Program-made: the position numbers and the translations under genes
Assembly (NCBI GenBank): GCA_048499805.1
Contig: JASNZF010000006.1
Span: 186,001-250,000 of the forward strand
Length of the DNA stretch: 64,000 nucleotides
Direction of reading: 5' to 3'
Origin: JAWXBA01 sp048499805
GTDB lineage: Bacteria > Gemmatimonadota > Gemmatimonadetes > Gemmatimonadales > GWC2-71-9
Notes under the pieces: generated by a model
What the model was told of the DNA's origin: nothing
The model's input: only the letters and a program-made list of their open reading frames with translations
Databases searched by the model: none
Shown: positions 24,570 to 34,181 of the stretch, one piece after another
Position numbering within the stretch: the first letter of the stretch is position 1
How the letters are laid out: each line of letters begins with the position of its first letter

Positions 24570-27119
24570 ATGCGCCGAGTCGCCCGTCGTCTCTCCTGCC
24601 TGCTGGCCCTGCTCCTCCTGCCGGCCCTGCTCGGGGCCCAGGTCCGGATCCCCGAGCCCAGGGATGTCCTGGGGTTCATTCCGGGCGCCGACTACAAGCT
24701 CGCCAGCCACGGCCAACTGGTGGACTACTTCCAGCAGCTCGATGCCGCCTCGGACCGGATCACCGTTCTCGAGATCGGCAAGAGCACCCTCGGTCGGCCG
24801 ATGCTGCTGGCGCTGATCTCGAGCGAGGCCAACCTCCGCAACCTGGATCGCTACAAGACGATCGCGCGGCGGCTGGCCACGGCGCGCGGCACCAGTGAGG
24901 CCGAGGCCCGCGCCCTGGCCCGCGAGGGGAAGGCGATCATCTGGATCGATGGCGGGCTCCATGCCACCGAGGTGGCGCCGGCCCAGCACACCCCCGAACT
25001 GGCCTGGTGGCTGGTGACCTCGGAGGACGACGAGGCGCGCACGATCCGCGAGAACGCGATCCTGCTCCTCATGCCCAACATGAATCCCGACGGGCTGGAC
25101 ATCGTCCGGGACTGGTACAACCGCAACCTGGGCACCCCGTTCGAGCTGAGCGGGACGCCGGAGCTCTACCACCACTACATCGGCCACGACAACAACCGCG
25201 ACTGGTACATGTTCACCCAGGTGGAGACCCAGGCGGTGGCCCGCCAGCTCTACCACGAGTGGTTCCCGCAGATCGTCTACAACCACCACCAGAGCAGCCC
25301 GTTCCCCGGCCGGATCTGGGGCCCCCCGATGAAGAACCCGGTCAACCCGAATCTGGACCCGCTCCTGGTGTCGACCGTCAACGAGATCGGCGAGCACATG
25401 CGCAAGCGGTTCGACCGCGAGGGCAAGCCGGGGTACAACAGCGGGATCGTGTTCGACATGTGGTGGAACGGCAGCATGCGCGGCGCACCCGACTTCCACA
25501 ACATGGCGGGCTTCCTGACCGAGACCGCGCTGCATCGCTATGCCACCCCCCGCTGCTACACCCCCGAGGAGGTCCCCGACACCTTCGGCGAGCGCAACGG
25601 CAACCTCCCCGCCAAGACCCCCAGCACCAACTACACCAACCCCTGGCTCGGCGGGTGCTGGCCGCTGCGTTCCGCGGTCGAGTACATCCTTACCGCCTCC
25701 CGGGCCACCCTCGACATCGGGGCCCGGCTCAAGGAGGAGTTCCTCTACAACATCTGGCACATGGGCACCCGGCAGATCGCCCGGGGGGAGCGCGCCGAGG
25801 GCGGGCCGTTTGCCTATGTGATCGACCTGGCGGCGCAGCACGACCCGACGCGCACCGTCGAGTTCCTGCGGACCTTCCGGATGGGAGGGGTCGAGATTCG
25901 CCAGGCCGATGCACCGTTCACGGCCGGCGGCAAGCCGTACCCCGCAGGCAGCTATGTGCTCGGGCCACAGGCGTTCCGGCCGTACGTGATCGACCTGATC
26001 GAACCCAAGGTGTACCCCGATCGCCGCCTGTATCCCGGCGGCCCCCCCGATCCGCCCTACGACATGACCGGGTACGAGCTGGCCCTCCAGATGGGGGTGA
26101 CCGTGGACCGGGTCACCGAGCCGTTCCCGCTGCCCGCGCGCATGGTGGAGACGGTTGCCGCGGCGCCAGGCGGCGTGAGCGGCACCGGCAGCGCCGGATT
26201 CGCGCTCTCCCCGAACCTGAACCTCGGGGTGAAGGCGATCAACCGCCTCCTCAAGGCGGGTGCGCGGGTCTCCTGGGCGACCGACGGGACGGTGGTGGTG
26301 CAGGGGGTCCCTCGCGCCGCGGTCGACGCCCAGGGGCGTGAACTGGGCGTCCCGTTCCGGGCGCTCGCCAGCGTGCCGGCCGGAACCCGGCCGGTGCGTG
26401 CACCCCGCATCGGGCTCTACAAGAGCTGGTTCGGCAACATGGACGAGGGATGGACCCGGTGGATGCTCGAGCAGTATGAGTTCGAGTACCGCAACCTCAC
26501 CAATGCCGACATCCGCACCGGTGACCTGTCCAACCTCGACATCATCATCTTTCCCGACGAGGGAGAGAACCAGATCATGAACGGCCAGCGCGCCGGGGCG
26601 ATGCCGGAGGAGTACGTCGGTGGCGTCGGCGCGGAGGGCGTCGCCCGTCTCAAGCAGTTTGTGGAGGCCGGGGGTACCCTGATGGCCTGGGATGGCTCCG
26701 CCGATTTCGCGATCTCCGCCCTCGGCCTGCCGCTTCGCAACACGGTGCGCGGGGTCCGCAACACCGACTTCTTCATTCCCGGCACCCTGCTGCGCATCCA
26801 TCCGAAGCCGGCCCACCCGTTGGCCTATGGGATGGAGGCCAATGCCGTGGCGATGTTCAACTCCAGCATCGCCCTCGAGGTGGTGCCGGGCGGGACCACC
26901 TCGCCTGAGGTGTTCGTGGAGTTCGGGCGCGAGGATCTCCTGGTCAGCGGCTGGGAACTCGGCGGCCAGCAGTACGTCGCGGGGAAGGTCGGCGGGGTGC
27001 GGGTCCCGGTCGGGCGGGGGAGCGCGGTGGTGTTTGGCTTCCGGCCGGCGTGGCGCGGGCAGCCACACAACACCTTCAAGCTCCTGTTCAACCCCCTCTT
27101 TGTCTCGACCATGAGATGA
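24570..27119 (+). CDS. Secreted M14 zinc carboxypeptidase-like metallopeptidase
   Basis: An 849-residue exported protein (signal MRRVARRLSCLLALLLLPALLGAQ). Its N-terminal ~400 residues are an M14 peptidase: the zinc pair His and Glu in IDGGLHATEVAPAQ, PNMNPDGLD, HDNNRDWYMFTQ, QIVYNHHQSSPFPGRIW, and the likely catalytic Glu in GFLTETAL. The C-terminal half contains a glutamine-amidotransferase-like region (GLYKSWFGNMDEGWTRWM, IIFPDEGENQ, FVEAGGTLMAWDG), an arrangement common in large secreted M14 proteins of this type. It probably degrades extracellular peptides. A TACATT -10-like element lies at 24515. Confidence 0.88.
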   Translation: MRRVARRLSCLLALLLLPALLGAQVRIPEPRDVLGFIPGADYKLASHGQLVDYFQQLDAASDRITVLEIGKSTLGRPMLLALISSEANLRNLDRYKTIARRLATARGTSEAEARALAREGKAIIWIDGGLHATEVAPAQHTPELAWWLVTSEDDEARTIRENAILLLMPNMNPDGLDIVRDWYNRNLGTPFELSGTPELYHHYIGHDNNRDWYMFTQVETQAVARQLYHEWFPQIVYNHHQSSPFPGRIWGPPMKNPVNPNLDPLLVSTVNEIGEHMRKRFDREGKPGYNSGIVFDMWWNGSMRGAPDFHNMAGFLTETALHRYATPRCYTPEEVPDTFGERNGNLPAKTPSTNYTNPWLGGCWPLRSAVEYILTASRATLDIGARLKEEFLYNIWHMGTRQIARGERAEGGPFAYVIDLAAQHDPTRTVEFLRTFRMGGVEIRQADAPFTAGGKPYPAGSYVLGPQAFRPYVIDLIEPKVYPDRRLYPGGPPDPPYDMTGYELALQMGVTVDRVTEPFPLPARMVETVAAAPGGVSGTGSAGFALSPNLNLGVKAINRLLKAGARVSWATDGTVVVQGVPRAAVDAQGRELGVPFRALASVPAGTRPVRAPRIGLYKSWFGNMDEGWTRWMLEQYEFEYRNLTNADIRTGDLSNLDIIIFPDEGENQIMNGQRAGAMPEEYVGGVGAEGVARLKQFVEAGGTLMAWDGSADFAISALGLPLRNTVRGVRNTDFFIPGTLLRIHPKPAHPLAYGMEANAVAMFNSSIALEVVPGGTTSPEVFVEFGREDLLVSGWELGGQQYVAGKVGGVRVPVGRGSAVVFGFRPAWRGQPHNTFKLLFNPLFVSTMR

Positions 27120-27156
27120 TCCCAGCCCTCCACCCCAGGGCCCGGGCCGTGCGGCC

Positions 27157-27936
27157 GTGATCGCCCTCACCCGGGCGATCAGCCCGCGGCTCGCCGAGTG
27201 CGAGCTGACCCACCGAACGCGCGAGCCGATCGACGTGGCGCGCGCGGCGCGGCAGCATGCGGCCTATGAGGCGTTGCTGGGCGAGCTGGGCTGCACCGTC
27301 CAGCGGCTGCCGGCGGCCCCCGACCATCCCGACGGCGTGTTCGTCGAGGACACGGCCGTGGTCCTGGACGAAGTCGCCGTCATCACCCGGCCGGGCGCTG
27401 AGGCGCGCCGGGGTGAGACTCCTGCCATGGCCCGGGCGCTCGCCGCCTGGCGTCCCCTCGTCCACATGGAGGCGCCCGGCACGCTCGATGGCGGCGACGT
27501 GCTCCGGGTCAGGCGAACGGTGTTCGTCGGGGCGTCCGGGCGCAGCAACGCCGAGGGGATCGCCCAGCTGGAGCGCCACCTGGCCCCGTTCGGGTACCAC
27601 GTCGTGGCGGTGCCTGTTCGGGAATGCCTCCACCTCAAGAGCGCGGTCAGCGAGGTGGATGACGGACTGCTGCTCCTGAATCCTGACTGGGTCGAGGGGG
27701 CGATGTTTGCCGGTGTGGACACCATGCCCGTCCATCCATCAGAGCCGGAGGCCGCCAACTCCCTCCGGGTGGGCGGGGTGGTGGTCCACGGCGCTGCCGG
27801 GGTCCGGACCCGTCGGCGGTTGGAGGCGATCGGCCTGCGGGTGCGCCCGATCGAGGCCGATGAACTGGCCAAGGCGGAGTCGGGGGTAAGCTGCTGCAGC
27901 GTCCTGGTTCCCCCCGGCGCGCCGCTCCCCTCCTGA
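27157..27936 (+). CDS. Dimethylarginine dimethylaminohydrolase-like amidinohydrolase
   Basis: A 259-residue member of the guanidino-modifying superfamily. Features match bacterial DDAH: DGVFVEDTAVVLDEVAVITRPG, TLDGGDVL, the catalytic His in CLHLKSAV, and the catalytic Cys in GVSCCSVLVPPG (C246 or C247). DDAH hydrolyses methylated arginine to citrulline and a methylamine; arginine itself is a possible substrate in homologues. It starts at a GTG 37 nt after the M14 peptidase stop and may share its transcript, fitting use of peptide-derived amino acids. Confidence 0.85.
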   Translation: MIALTRAISPRLAECELTHRTREPIDVARAARQHAAYEALLGELGCTVQRLPAAPDHPDGVFVEDTAVVLDEVAVITRPGAEARRGETPAMARALAAWRPLVHMEAPGTLDGGDVLRVRRTVFVGASGRSNAEGIAQLERHLAPFGYHVVAVPVRECLHLKSAVSEVDDGLLLLNPDWVEGAMFAGVDTMPVHPSEPEAANSLRVGGVVVHGAAGVRTRRRLEAIGLRVRPIEADELAKAESGVSCCSVLVPPGAPLPS

Positions 27937-27944
27937 CCCCACCC

Positions 27945-28850
27945 ATGCGCCGCCTTCGCCTTCGCCTCCTCGTGGTTGCCCTGGCCCTGGTCGGGCTGGT
28001 CATCCTGGCCAGCCTCGAGCAGCAGGCGCTCCGGCGGGAGGCCAACGTCCGGATTGCCCAGGCGGTATCCGGGTACCTCACGATGGCGGTGCCCACGAGC
28101 CCGTACGGGGACTTCGCCGCCGACCGGCTGATCTCGACGGCGAGCCGGATCGAGGGCTCGGCATGGTGGCATGCCGGGCTGCAGGTCTCGCTCGGCGGGA
28201 CCCCCGTCTTCGACGATGTGGTGGTGCCCCCAAAGGCGTCGGTGGTCCCCCTGCTCGGTCCCCAAGGCGCGGATACCCTCGGGCAGGTGGCGGTCTGGGA
28301 CGCCGCCCTCGGCCGTGGCCTCCCCGGGGCGTCCTGGATCCTCGCCGCCGCGACCTTCCTGGTGGCTGGCCTCGCCACCACCCGCCGCGCCGGATGGCTC
28401 TGGCCGATGCTCGGCATCGCACTGCTGCTCCTCGCGATCCGCTCGATGCTGGCCGAGACCCGGCGGAGTGGGGAGGTCGCCGCAGAGACCACCCTCGCCC
28501 ACGCCGGCCCGCTGGCGGCCCTTCTGGTGCTCGACGCACGCTTTCCCACCGCCGCGCTGGAAGGGCTGGGGCCGACCATCGCGGTGGCGGAGGTCAGTGA
28601 CAGCATCCGTCAAGCGGAGCCGGGATGGCGGGAGGGAACCGACGGCCCGGTGGCGATCACCCACCTGACGCGCGGGGATGGCCGGGTCGTCGAACTCGCC
28701 TCCGCCCCACCGACCATCGACAGCCGGGTGCTCACCCTGGGGCTCCTCGGGGGCGGAATCGTCCTGCTCCTGGCGATGCTGCCGCCGATCACGCCTCGCC
28801 GCCCGCCGCGTCGCTCGGGGCGCGGGGATGGTGCTAGTATTCCGGGATGA
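27945..28850 (+). CDS. Membrane protein of unknown function upstream of sensor kinase
   Basis: A 301-residue protein with an N-terminal helix (LLVVALALVGLVILASL), an extracytoplasmic region of about 100 residues, a central pair of helices near 125-165, a second soluble region, and a C-terminal helix (LTLGLLGGGIVLLLAMLPP). The layout resembles the sensory part of a receptor. Its stop overlaps the kinase start (ATGA, 28847-28850), so it may act as a co-sensor for that soluble kinase. No family recognised. Confidence 0.6.
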   Translation: MRRLRLRLLVVALALVGLVILASLEQQALRREANVRIAQAVSGYLTMAVPTSPYGDFAADRLISTASRIEGSAWWHAGLQVSLGGTPVFDDVVVPPKASVVPLLGPQGADTLGQVAVWDAALGRGLPGASWILAAATFLVAGLATTRRAGWLWPMLGIALLLLAIRSMLAETRRSGEVAAETTLAHAGPLAALLVLDARFPTAALEGLGPTIAVAEVSDSIRQAEPGWREGTDGPVAITHLTRGDGRVVELASAPPTIDSRVLTLGLLGGGIVLLLAMLPPITPRRPPRRSGRGDGASIPG

Positions 28851-30391
28851 GTACCGTCCCGCCGGAAGGCGATGCGACCGTGTCCGGCACGCCGATGCTG
28901 GCGCTGGTCGCCGAGCTGGCCCAGAGCCTGAATCGGGGCCAGGCGCCCGAGGCGACCCTGCGTCACTGCGCCGCCATCCTGCAGCGCGGCCTCGATGTCG
29001 CCTCCGTCTCCATCTGGCGACGCGAGGCGAACGCGGTCAGCTTCTTCGCCGTCTCCGCACCGCCGGGGGACAAGGCGGCCGTGGGCCTCGACGACCTGCC
29101 GCCCGCCGGCGCCGGGACCCGACGGGTACCGCTGGCTCAGGGCGGCATCCGCCTCGGACTCCTGGAGGTCGAGGCCCGGCCCGGCGAGGCGATGGCGCCC
29201 GCCTCCCTGCTCCAGCTCATCGCCGACATCCTGACCCCCTACCTCGACGCCATGGCCCTCTCCGAGGACCTGGCGTTCGAGGTCGCCAGCCGCTCCCGGG
29301 AGGTCGACGAGCAGCGGCGCTTCACCGGCCTGATCATCGACAGCCTGCCGGTCGGGCTCTACGTCATCGACCGCGACTACCGCATCCAGGTCTGGAACCG
29401 GAAGCGGGAGACCGGCACCCAGGGCCTCCGCCGCGACGAGGTGGTGGGGCGGCCGGTCTTCGATGTCCTCACCCGCCAGCCGGCGGGGCAGCTCCGGGCC
29501 GACTTCGACCGGATCTTCCGCACCGGCGAGCTCCAGCAGATGGACATCGAGACTGGCGCGGGCGAGCACCGCCGCTACTACCGGACCACCAAGATCCCGA
29601 TGCGGCTCGATGGCGGGGAGATCACCCACATCATCACCATCGGCGAGGACGTCACCGACGCCCACAAGATCCAGCAGCAGATCCTCCAGAGCGAGAAGCT
29701 CGCCGCCATTGGCCAGCTCGCCGCCGGCGTGATGCACGAGATCAACAACCCGCTGGCCACGATCGGGGCGTGCGTGGCCGCGATCGAGGGGCGGGTCGGC
29801 GCCTCGGCGGGGCCCCAGGTGGAGGAGTACCTCCGGGTGATCGAGCGCGAGGTGGAGCGCTGCACCCGGATCGTCGACGGGCTGCTGGATTTCAGCCGGC
29901 CCAAGTCCTCGGTGCGGCAGAAGTCCGAGGCCAGCCTCAACGCCCTCATCGAGGAGACCCTCTTCCTCCTCAAGCACCACCAGCGGTTCCGCCGGCTCAC
30001 CGTCATCCGGGAACTCGGTGACGACCTCCCGAAGATCCTGGCCGACACCGAGCAGATCATCCAGGTCCTGATGGCCCTGATGCTCAACGCCGTCGATGCC
30101 CTCGAGAAGGGCGGCAGCCTCACCGTCCGGACCCGGGTCAACCCGAACCGGGAGGACGAGGTGCTCGCGGAGGTCGAGGACACCGGCGTCGGGATGGCCC
30201 GCAGCGAGCTCACGAAGATCTTCGAGCCGTTCTACACCACCAAGGCGCCGGGGCGCGGCACCGGCCTCGGGCTGTCGATCTGCTACGGGATCATGCAGGA
30301 GCACGGCGGCCGGATCGAGGCGGACTCCGAGCCCGGCCGCGGATCGGTGTTCCGGGTCTACTTTCCCCGCCACCGGAGCCGCCCGGCATGA
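28847..30391 (+). CDS. Cytoplasmic sensor histidine kinase (GAF-like, PAS, HisKA, HATPase)
   Basis: A 514-residue kinase with no transmembrane segment. Residues ~15-140 look GAF-like and ~165-280 are a PAS domain (LIIDSLPVGLYVIDRDYRIQ...ITIGEDVTDAHKIQ). The phospho-acceptor His lies in AAGVMHEINNPLATIG and the ATPase has N-box ALMLNAVDAL, DTGVGM and GRGTGLGLSI. The HEINNPL form is typical of NtrB/AtoS-like kinases that pair with NtrC-type regulators, yet the next gene encodes an OmpR-type regulator. Coupled by ATGA on both sides. Confidence 0.92.
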   Translation: MSTVPPEGDATVSGTPMLALVAELAQSLNRGQAPEATLRHCAAILQRGLDVASVSIWRREANAVSFFAVSAPPGDKAAVGLDDLPPAGAGTRRVPLAQGGIRLGLLEVEARPGEAMAPASLLQLIADILTPYLDAMALSEDLAFEVASRSREVDEQRRFTGLIIDSLPVGLYVIDRDYRIQVWNRKRETGTQGLRRDEVVGRPVFDVLTRQPAGQLRADFDRIFRTGELQQMDIETGAGEHRRYYRTTKIPMRLDGGEITHIITIGEDVTDAHKIQQQILQSEKLAAIGQLAAGVMHEINNPLATIGACVAAIEGRVGASAGPQVEEYLRVIEREVERCTRIVDGLLDFSRPKSSVRQKSEASLNALIEETLFLLKHHQRFRRLTVIRELGDDLPKILADTEQIIQVLMALMLNAVDALEKGGSLTVRTRVNPNREDEVLAEVEDTGVGMARSELTKIFEPFYTTKAPGRGTGLGLSICYGIMQEHGGRIEADSEPGRGSVFRVYFPRHRSRPA

Positions 30392-31056
30392 AGATCCTGG
30401 TCGTGGAGGATGACCGGACCGTGGGCCAGTATGTCCAGCGCGGCCTGGCCGAGCACCAGTACCATGCCGACCTCGTGGGCGATGGCCTCGAGGCGCTGCG
30501 CCTGATCGCCGGCGGGCAGTACGACCTGGTGGTCCTCGACCTCCGGTTGCCGGGGATGACCGGGCTCGAGGTCCTCCGGACGGTGCGTGATCGCGGCACG
30601 ACGACCCCGATCCTGGTCCTCACCGCGCAGGATGCGGTGGAGACCAAGGTCCAGGCCCTCCGGTCCGGGGCCGACGACTACGTCACCAAGCCGTTCGCCT
30701 TCGAGGAGCTCCTGGCCCGGGTGGAGGCGATCGGCCGGCGGCCCAAGCAGCTCACGTCGCCGGTGCTGGTGGTGGCCGACCTGGAACTCGACCTCGCCAC
30801 CCACGAGGTTCGCCGCGCCGGCGAGACCCTCGAGGTCACCCCGAAGGAGTACGCGGTGCTCGAGTACCTGATGCGCCACGCCGGCCGGGTCATGTCCCGC
30901 ACCCTGATCACCGAGTACGCGTGGGACTACCACTTCGACCCGGGTACCAACATCGTCGATGTCGTGATCAACCGGCTCCGCAAGAAGATCGATGCGGGGC
31001 ACCGCAAGAAGCTGCTGCACACCGTGCGGGGCGTGGGCTACGTGCTGAGGGCGTGA
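30388..31056 (+). CDS. OmpR/PhoB-family response regulator
   Basis: A 222-residue two-domain regulator. The receiver has the acidic pair VVEDD, phospho-acceptor D51 in VVLDLRLPG, Thr in LVLTAQD and Lys K101 in DDYVTKPF. The winged-helix output is recognised by VTPKEYAVLEYLM...VMSRTLITEYAWD...VDVVINRLRKKID...HTVRGVGYVL. It starts in ATGA overlap with one kinase and ends 1 nt before another kinase gene, so it may receive signals from both. Confidence 0.95.
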   Translation: MKILVVEDDRTVGQYVQRGLAEHQYHADLVGDGLEALRLIAGGQYDLVVLDLRLPGMTGLEVLRTVRDRGTTTPILVLTAQDAVETKVQALRSGADDYVTKPFAFEELLARVEAIGRRPKQLTSPVLVVADLELDLATHEVRRAGETLEVTPKEYAVLEYLMRHAGRVMSRTLITEYAWDYHFDPGTNIVDVVINRLRKKIDAGHRKKLLHTVRGVGYVLRA

Positions 31057-31057
31057 G

Positions 31058-32551
31058 ATGACCTCGATCCGCCGCCAGCTCACGGTCTGGTACGTGCTGG
31101 CGCTGGCCATCACGCTGATGGCGTTCGGGACCATCCTCTACCTGGACCGGCGCCAGAGCGCCAACCGGGAGATCGACGAGCGCCTCGATCTCGAGGCCCG
31201 CTTCTCCACCCGCTGGCTGGGCGAGTCGTACCGGGTGCTCGAGTCGCTCACCGCCCGCGGGCAGGGGCCGGACGGCGCCCCGACCCTGGAGACCGGCGTC
31301 GGGGCCTACTTCGAGGGGATCCGTGACTTTCTCCTGATCACCGATCCCGAGGGCCGGGTGCTCTTCGTCTCCGAGGAGGCGCGGGCCCTCAGCTACACCG
31401 TGCTCCAGACCCTGCAGGCGCTGATGGTCGTGAACGACACGACCTCGCGCCAGGGCACCATCACCCTCCCGCCTCCCACCGGGTCGGTCCGGTACCTGGT
31501 TCGCCCGGTGCGCTCCGCGGGTCCCGAGATCGACGCCATCCTGGTTGCCGCGCGCTCGGAGTCGATCCTCTTCGGGCCCCGCGCGCTGCTGCGGTCGATG
31601 CTGTTCACCGCGCCGCTGATCCTGCTGATCTCGGTCTCCATGGGGTCCTGGCTCGCCGGCAAGCGGTTCCGCCCCCTGACCCGGATGATGGACGAGGTCG
31701 AGGCGATCTCCGACGGGCGGAGCCTGCACCGGCGCCTGGCCGTGACCGGCAGCGACGAGATGGCGCGGCTCGCGATCACCGTCAACCGGATGATCGCCCG
31801 GCTCGAGAACAGCTTCGCCGCACTGCACCGCTTCACCGCGGACGCCAGCCACGAGCTCAAGACCCCGCTCATGGTGCTCCGCGCCGGGGTCGAGCGCGCC
31901 CTGACCCACCCGGAGACCCCCGCCGAGGCGCTCCAGTCGCTCGACGAAACCCTCGAGGGGGTCAACTGGATGACTGAGCTGGTGGAGAACCTGCTCATCC
32001 TGGCGCGGGCCGATGAGGGGCGGGCGCCCCTCGCCGTCGAGGCGTGCGACCTCCGCGAGATTGTCGCCGAGGCGGTGGAAACCGGCGGGATGCTGGCGGA
32101 GGGGGCGGGGAACACGGTCGGGACCGAGGTGCCGGACCATCCGGTGATCCTCGCCGTCGACCGGACCCGGATCCGGCAGCTGCTCCTCAACCTCGTCACC
32201 AATGCCGTCAAGTACACCCCGGCGGGAGGGCGGGTGCTGGTCGGGCTCGTCGAGGAGCCGGAGCATGTCGTCCTGGAGGTGCGGGACACCGGGGTGGGGA
32301 TTGCCCCCGGCGACCTGCCGCATGTCTTCGATCGCTTCTGGCGCGCCGATCCGGCCCGGACCCGCACTGGCGAGAAGGCGGGCACCGGCCTCGGCCTCGC
32401 CATCACCAAGTGGGTGGCCGAGGCGCACGGCGGGTCGATCGAGGTGCAGAGCCGGCCCGGTCGCGGCACCATCTTCACCGTCCTGCTGCCCCGGAAACCG
32501 GGCGGTCCCGCCCGGCGGACGCCGATTGGCGAGGCTGAAAGCGACGGCTAA
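31058..32551 (+). CDS. Membrane-bound sensor histidine kinase (HAMP, HisKA, HATPase)
   Basis: A 497-residue kinase with two transmembrane helices (about 10-30 and 185-205) around a periplasmic sensor of ~150 residues. A HAMP linker follows (GKRFRPLTRMMDEVEAIS), then the phospho-acceptor His in FTADASHELKTPLMVLRAGVE, N-box LLLNLVTNAVKY, DTGVGIA and GTGLGLAITKWVAEAHGG. This is the OmpR-partner kinase type and the natural cognate of the preceding regulator. A Pho-box-like sequence and the TonB/ExbBD operon follow downstream. Confidence 0.94.
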   Translation: MTSIRRQLTVWYVLALAITLMAFGTILYLDRRQSANREIDERLDLEARFSTRWLGESYRVLESLTARGQGPDGAPTLETGVGAYFEGIRDFLLITDPEGRVLFVSEEARALSYTVLQTLQALMVVNDTTSRQGTITLPPPTGSVRYLVRPVRSAGPEIDAILVAARSESILFGPRALLRSMLFTAPLILLISVSMGSWLAGKRFRPLTRMMDEVEAISDGRSLHRRLAVTGSDEMARLAITVNRMIARLENSFAALHRFTADASHELKTPLMVLRAGVERALTHPETPAEALQSLDETLEGVNWMTELVENLLILARADEGRAPLAVEACDLREIVAEAVETGGMLAEGAGNTVGTEVPDHPVILAVDRTRIRQLLLNLVTNAVKYTPAGGRVLVGLVEEPEHVVLEVRDTGVGIAPGDLPHVFDRFWRADPARTRTGEKAGTGLGLAITKWVAEAHGGSIEVQSRPGRGTIFTVLLPRKPGGPARRTPIGEAESDG

Positions 32552-32556
32552 TCGCG

Positions 32557-32574
32557 CTGTCATCATTTTGTAAT
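32557..32574 (+). promoter_or_regulatory. Pho-box-like direct repeat upstream of tonB-exbBD
   Basis: Two heptamers 11 bp apart, CTGTCAT and TTGTAAT with a 4-nt spacer, match the phosphate-box pattern bound by PhoB-type regulators at 13 of 14 repeat positions if C/A is allowed at the fifth. It lies 78 nt before the TonB-family start, and the OmpR-type regulator is encoded just upstream. No clear -10 was found. Function is inference. Confidence 0.35.
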
Positions 32575-32651
32575 CTTCCGGTGAGGCTGGTGACACTTCG
32601 CCATGTTTGATTGGTAGGCGAAGGCTCCAACCTGCATGGACGGAGGACACG

Positions 32652-33365
32652 ATGTTCGAGAACCTGCTGGAATCGGGTGCCAAGAAGCAGAGCTCCCTGG
32701 GACAGACGGCGCTGTCGGTCGTCATCCACGTGGTGCTCATCTATGGCGCCATCGAGGCCACCAAGAGCGCTGCCGCCGTGGTGCAGGGCATCATCCAGGA
32801 CACGACGATGATGTTCCTCACCCCGCCGCCGCCGCCGCCGCCCCCGCCACCCGACATGCCCCCGCCGGACGCGGTGGTGATGACCAACCCGCCCCCGCAG
32901 GGGTTCCAGACGGTCATGCCGCCGACCGAGATCCCGACCACGATCCCGCCGGTGAATCTCGCCGAGCGGTTCGACGCCCGGGACTTCAGCGGCAAGGGCG
33001 TCGAGGGCGGCATCGCCACCGGCATCGTGGGTGGCACCGGCGAGGTGCCGACGGTGACCGGCGAGACCTTCCTGGACAGCCAGGTGGACGATCCCGTCCA
33101 GCAGGTGAACATGCCGAGGCCGCGCTACCCGCCCGTGCTCCAGCAGGCCGGGGTGTCGGGCCGCGTGGAACTGGAGTACGTGGTGGACACCACCGGACAC
33201 GCCGAGCCGCGGACGATCCGGATCCTCAACAGCACCAACGCCCAGTTCGAGGCGCCGGCGCGTGAGGCGATCACCAAGGCTGTCTTCAAGCCGGCCCGGA
33301 TTCGTGGCCAGGCGGTGCGGCAGCTGGTGCGGCAGGCAATCTCGTTCAACATCGGACAGGAATAG
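32652..33365 (+). CDS. tonB: TonB family energy-transducing protein
   Basis: A 237-residue protein of TonB layout. A single N-terminal membrane anchor (ALSVVIHVVLIYGAIEA) is followed by a proline-rich linker including ten consecutive prolines and PDMPPPDAV. The C-terminal TonB domain shows PRPRYPPVLQQAGVSGRVELEYVVDTTG...AVFKPARIRGQAV. It links the inner-membrane ExbBD motor to outer-membrane receptors. The ATG at 32652 has a GGAGG 6 nt upstream. It is the first gene of a tonB-exbB-exbD-exbD operon. Confidence 0.92.
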   Translation: MFENLLESGAKKQSSLGQTALSVVIHVVLIYGAIEATKSAAAVVQGIIQDTTMMFLTPPPPPPPPPPDMPPPDAVVMTNPPPQGFQTVMPPTEIPTTIPPVNLAERFDARDFSGKGVEGGIATGIVGGTGEVPTVTGETFLDSQVDDPVQQVNMPRPRYPPVLQQAGVSGRVELEYVVDTTGHAEPRTIRILNSTNAQFEAPAREAITKAVFKPARIRGQAVRQLVRQAISFNIGQE

Positions 33366-33434
33366 CGTCTCGTCCGTCTTTCGACCGCCGCCGGGGCGAT
33401 CCCGGCGGCGACTCACCCGAGGAGGAAGTGCACA

Positions 33435-34181
33435 ATGGGCGTAGATATTCTGGAACTGTGGGGCCACGCGGGCGCCTTCGCGAAGGGTGTCGTCTTCACG
33501 ATGGCCGCGATGTCGATCTTCTCGCTGCAGGTGGCCTTCCAGAAGCTGCTCTTCATTCGCAAGAGCGTGAACGCGACCAAGAAGTTCGCCCCGCAGTTCT
33601 CCCGGGCGATCCAGGAGGAGCAGCTCGACCAGGCCATCACCCTGGCCGAGAAGAACAAGGACAGCCACATCGCCAAGGTCCTCGGCGGCGCGCTCGGCGA
33701 AGTCAAGCCGCTGCTCCGTGACCGGGCCACCATCACCGCCGCCGACATCAACTCGGCCGAGCGCGCGGTGGAGCGGCAGATGCTGATCGTCCTCGCGGAC
33801 TTCAAACGCGGCCTGGGCGTGCTGGCCACCGTCGGTTCCACCGCCCCGTTCGTCGGGCTGCTCGGCACCACGATGGGTATCGTCACGGCGTTCACCGCCA
33901 TGTCCGCCGGCGCCATGTCGGGCGGCCTGGCCGGCATCGCCGGCGGCATCTCGGAAGCGCTGATCACCACCGCCTTCGGCCTCCTCGTGGCCATCCCGGC
34001 GGTGTGGTTCTACAACTACTTCACCACCAAGGTCGAGAACCTGACGGTCGAGATGACCTACAGCTCCAAGGAGCTGATCGACTACCTGATCAAGAGCGTG
34101 GGGAGCGAGTTTGGCCGCTCGATCTTCACCAAGGAATTCCAGGCCCAGAAGGCGGTGACCGGCAGTGGGCACATCAGTTAA
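33435..34181 (+). CDS. exbB: MotA/TolQ/ExbB proton channel family protein
   Basis: A 248-residue inner-membrane motor subunit. It has an N-terminal helix (GVVFTMAAMSIFSLQVAF), a cytoplasmic domain, then the two conserved helices with LGVLATVGSTAPFVGLLGTTMGIVTAF and GGISEALITTAFGLLVAIPAVWFYNYF. These are the ExbB/TolQ signature segments containing the small-residue channel lining. A GAGGAGG Shine-Dalgarno lies 8 nt before the ATG. The last 17 nt overlap exbD. Confidence 0.94.
   Translation: MGVDILELWGHAGAFAKGVVFTMAAMSIFSLQVAFQKLLFIRKSVNATKKFAPQFSRAIQEEQLDQAITLAEKNKDSHIAKVLGGALGEVKPLLRDRATITAADINSAERAVERQMLIVLADFKRGLGVLATVGSTAPFVGLLGTTMGIVTAFTAMSAGAMSGGLAGIAGGISEALITTAFGLLVAIPAVWFYNYFTTKVENLTVEMTYSSKELIDYLIKSVGSEFGRSIFTKEFQAQKAVTGSGHIS

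Noticed and set aside
24519..27170. 883-codon minus-strand frame opposite the M14 peptidase
   Set aside because: Long antisense frame typical of high-GC genes, with no motifs; the plus strand encodes a clear metallopeptidase with signal peptide.
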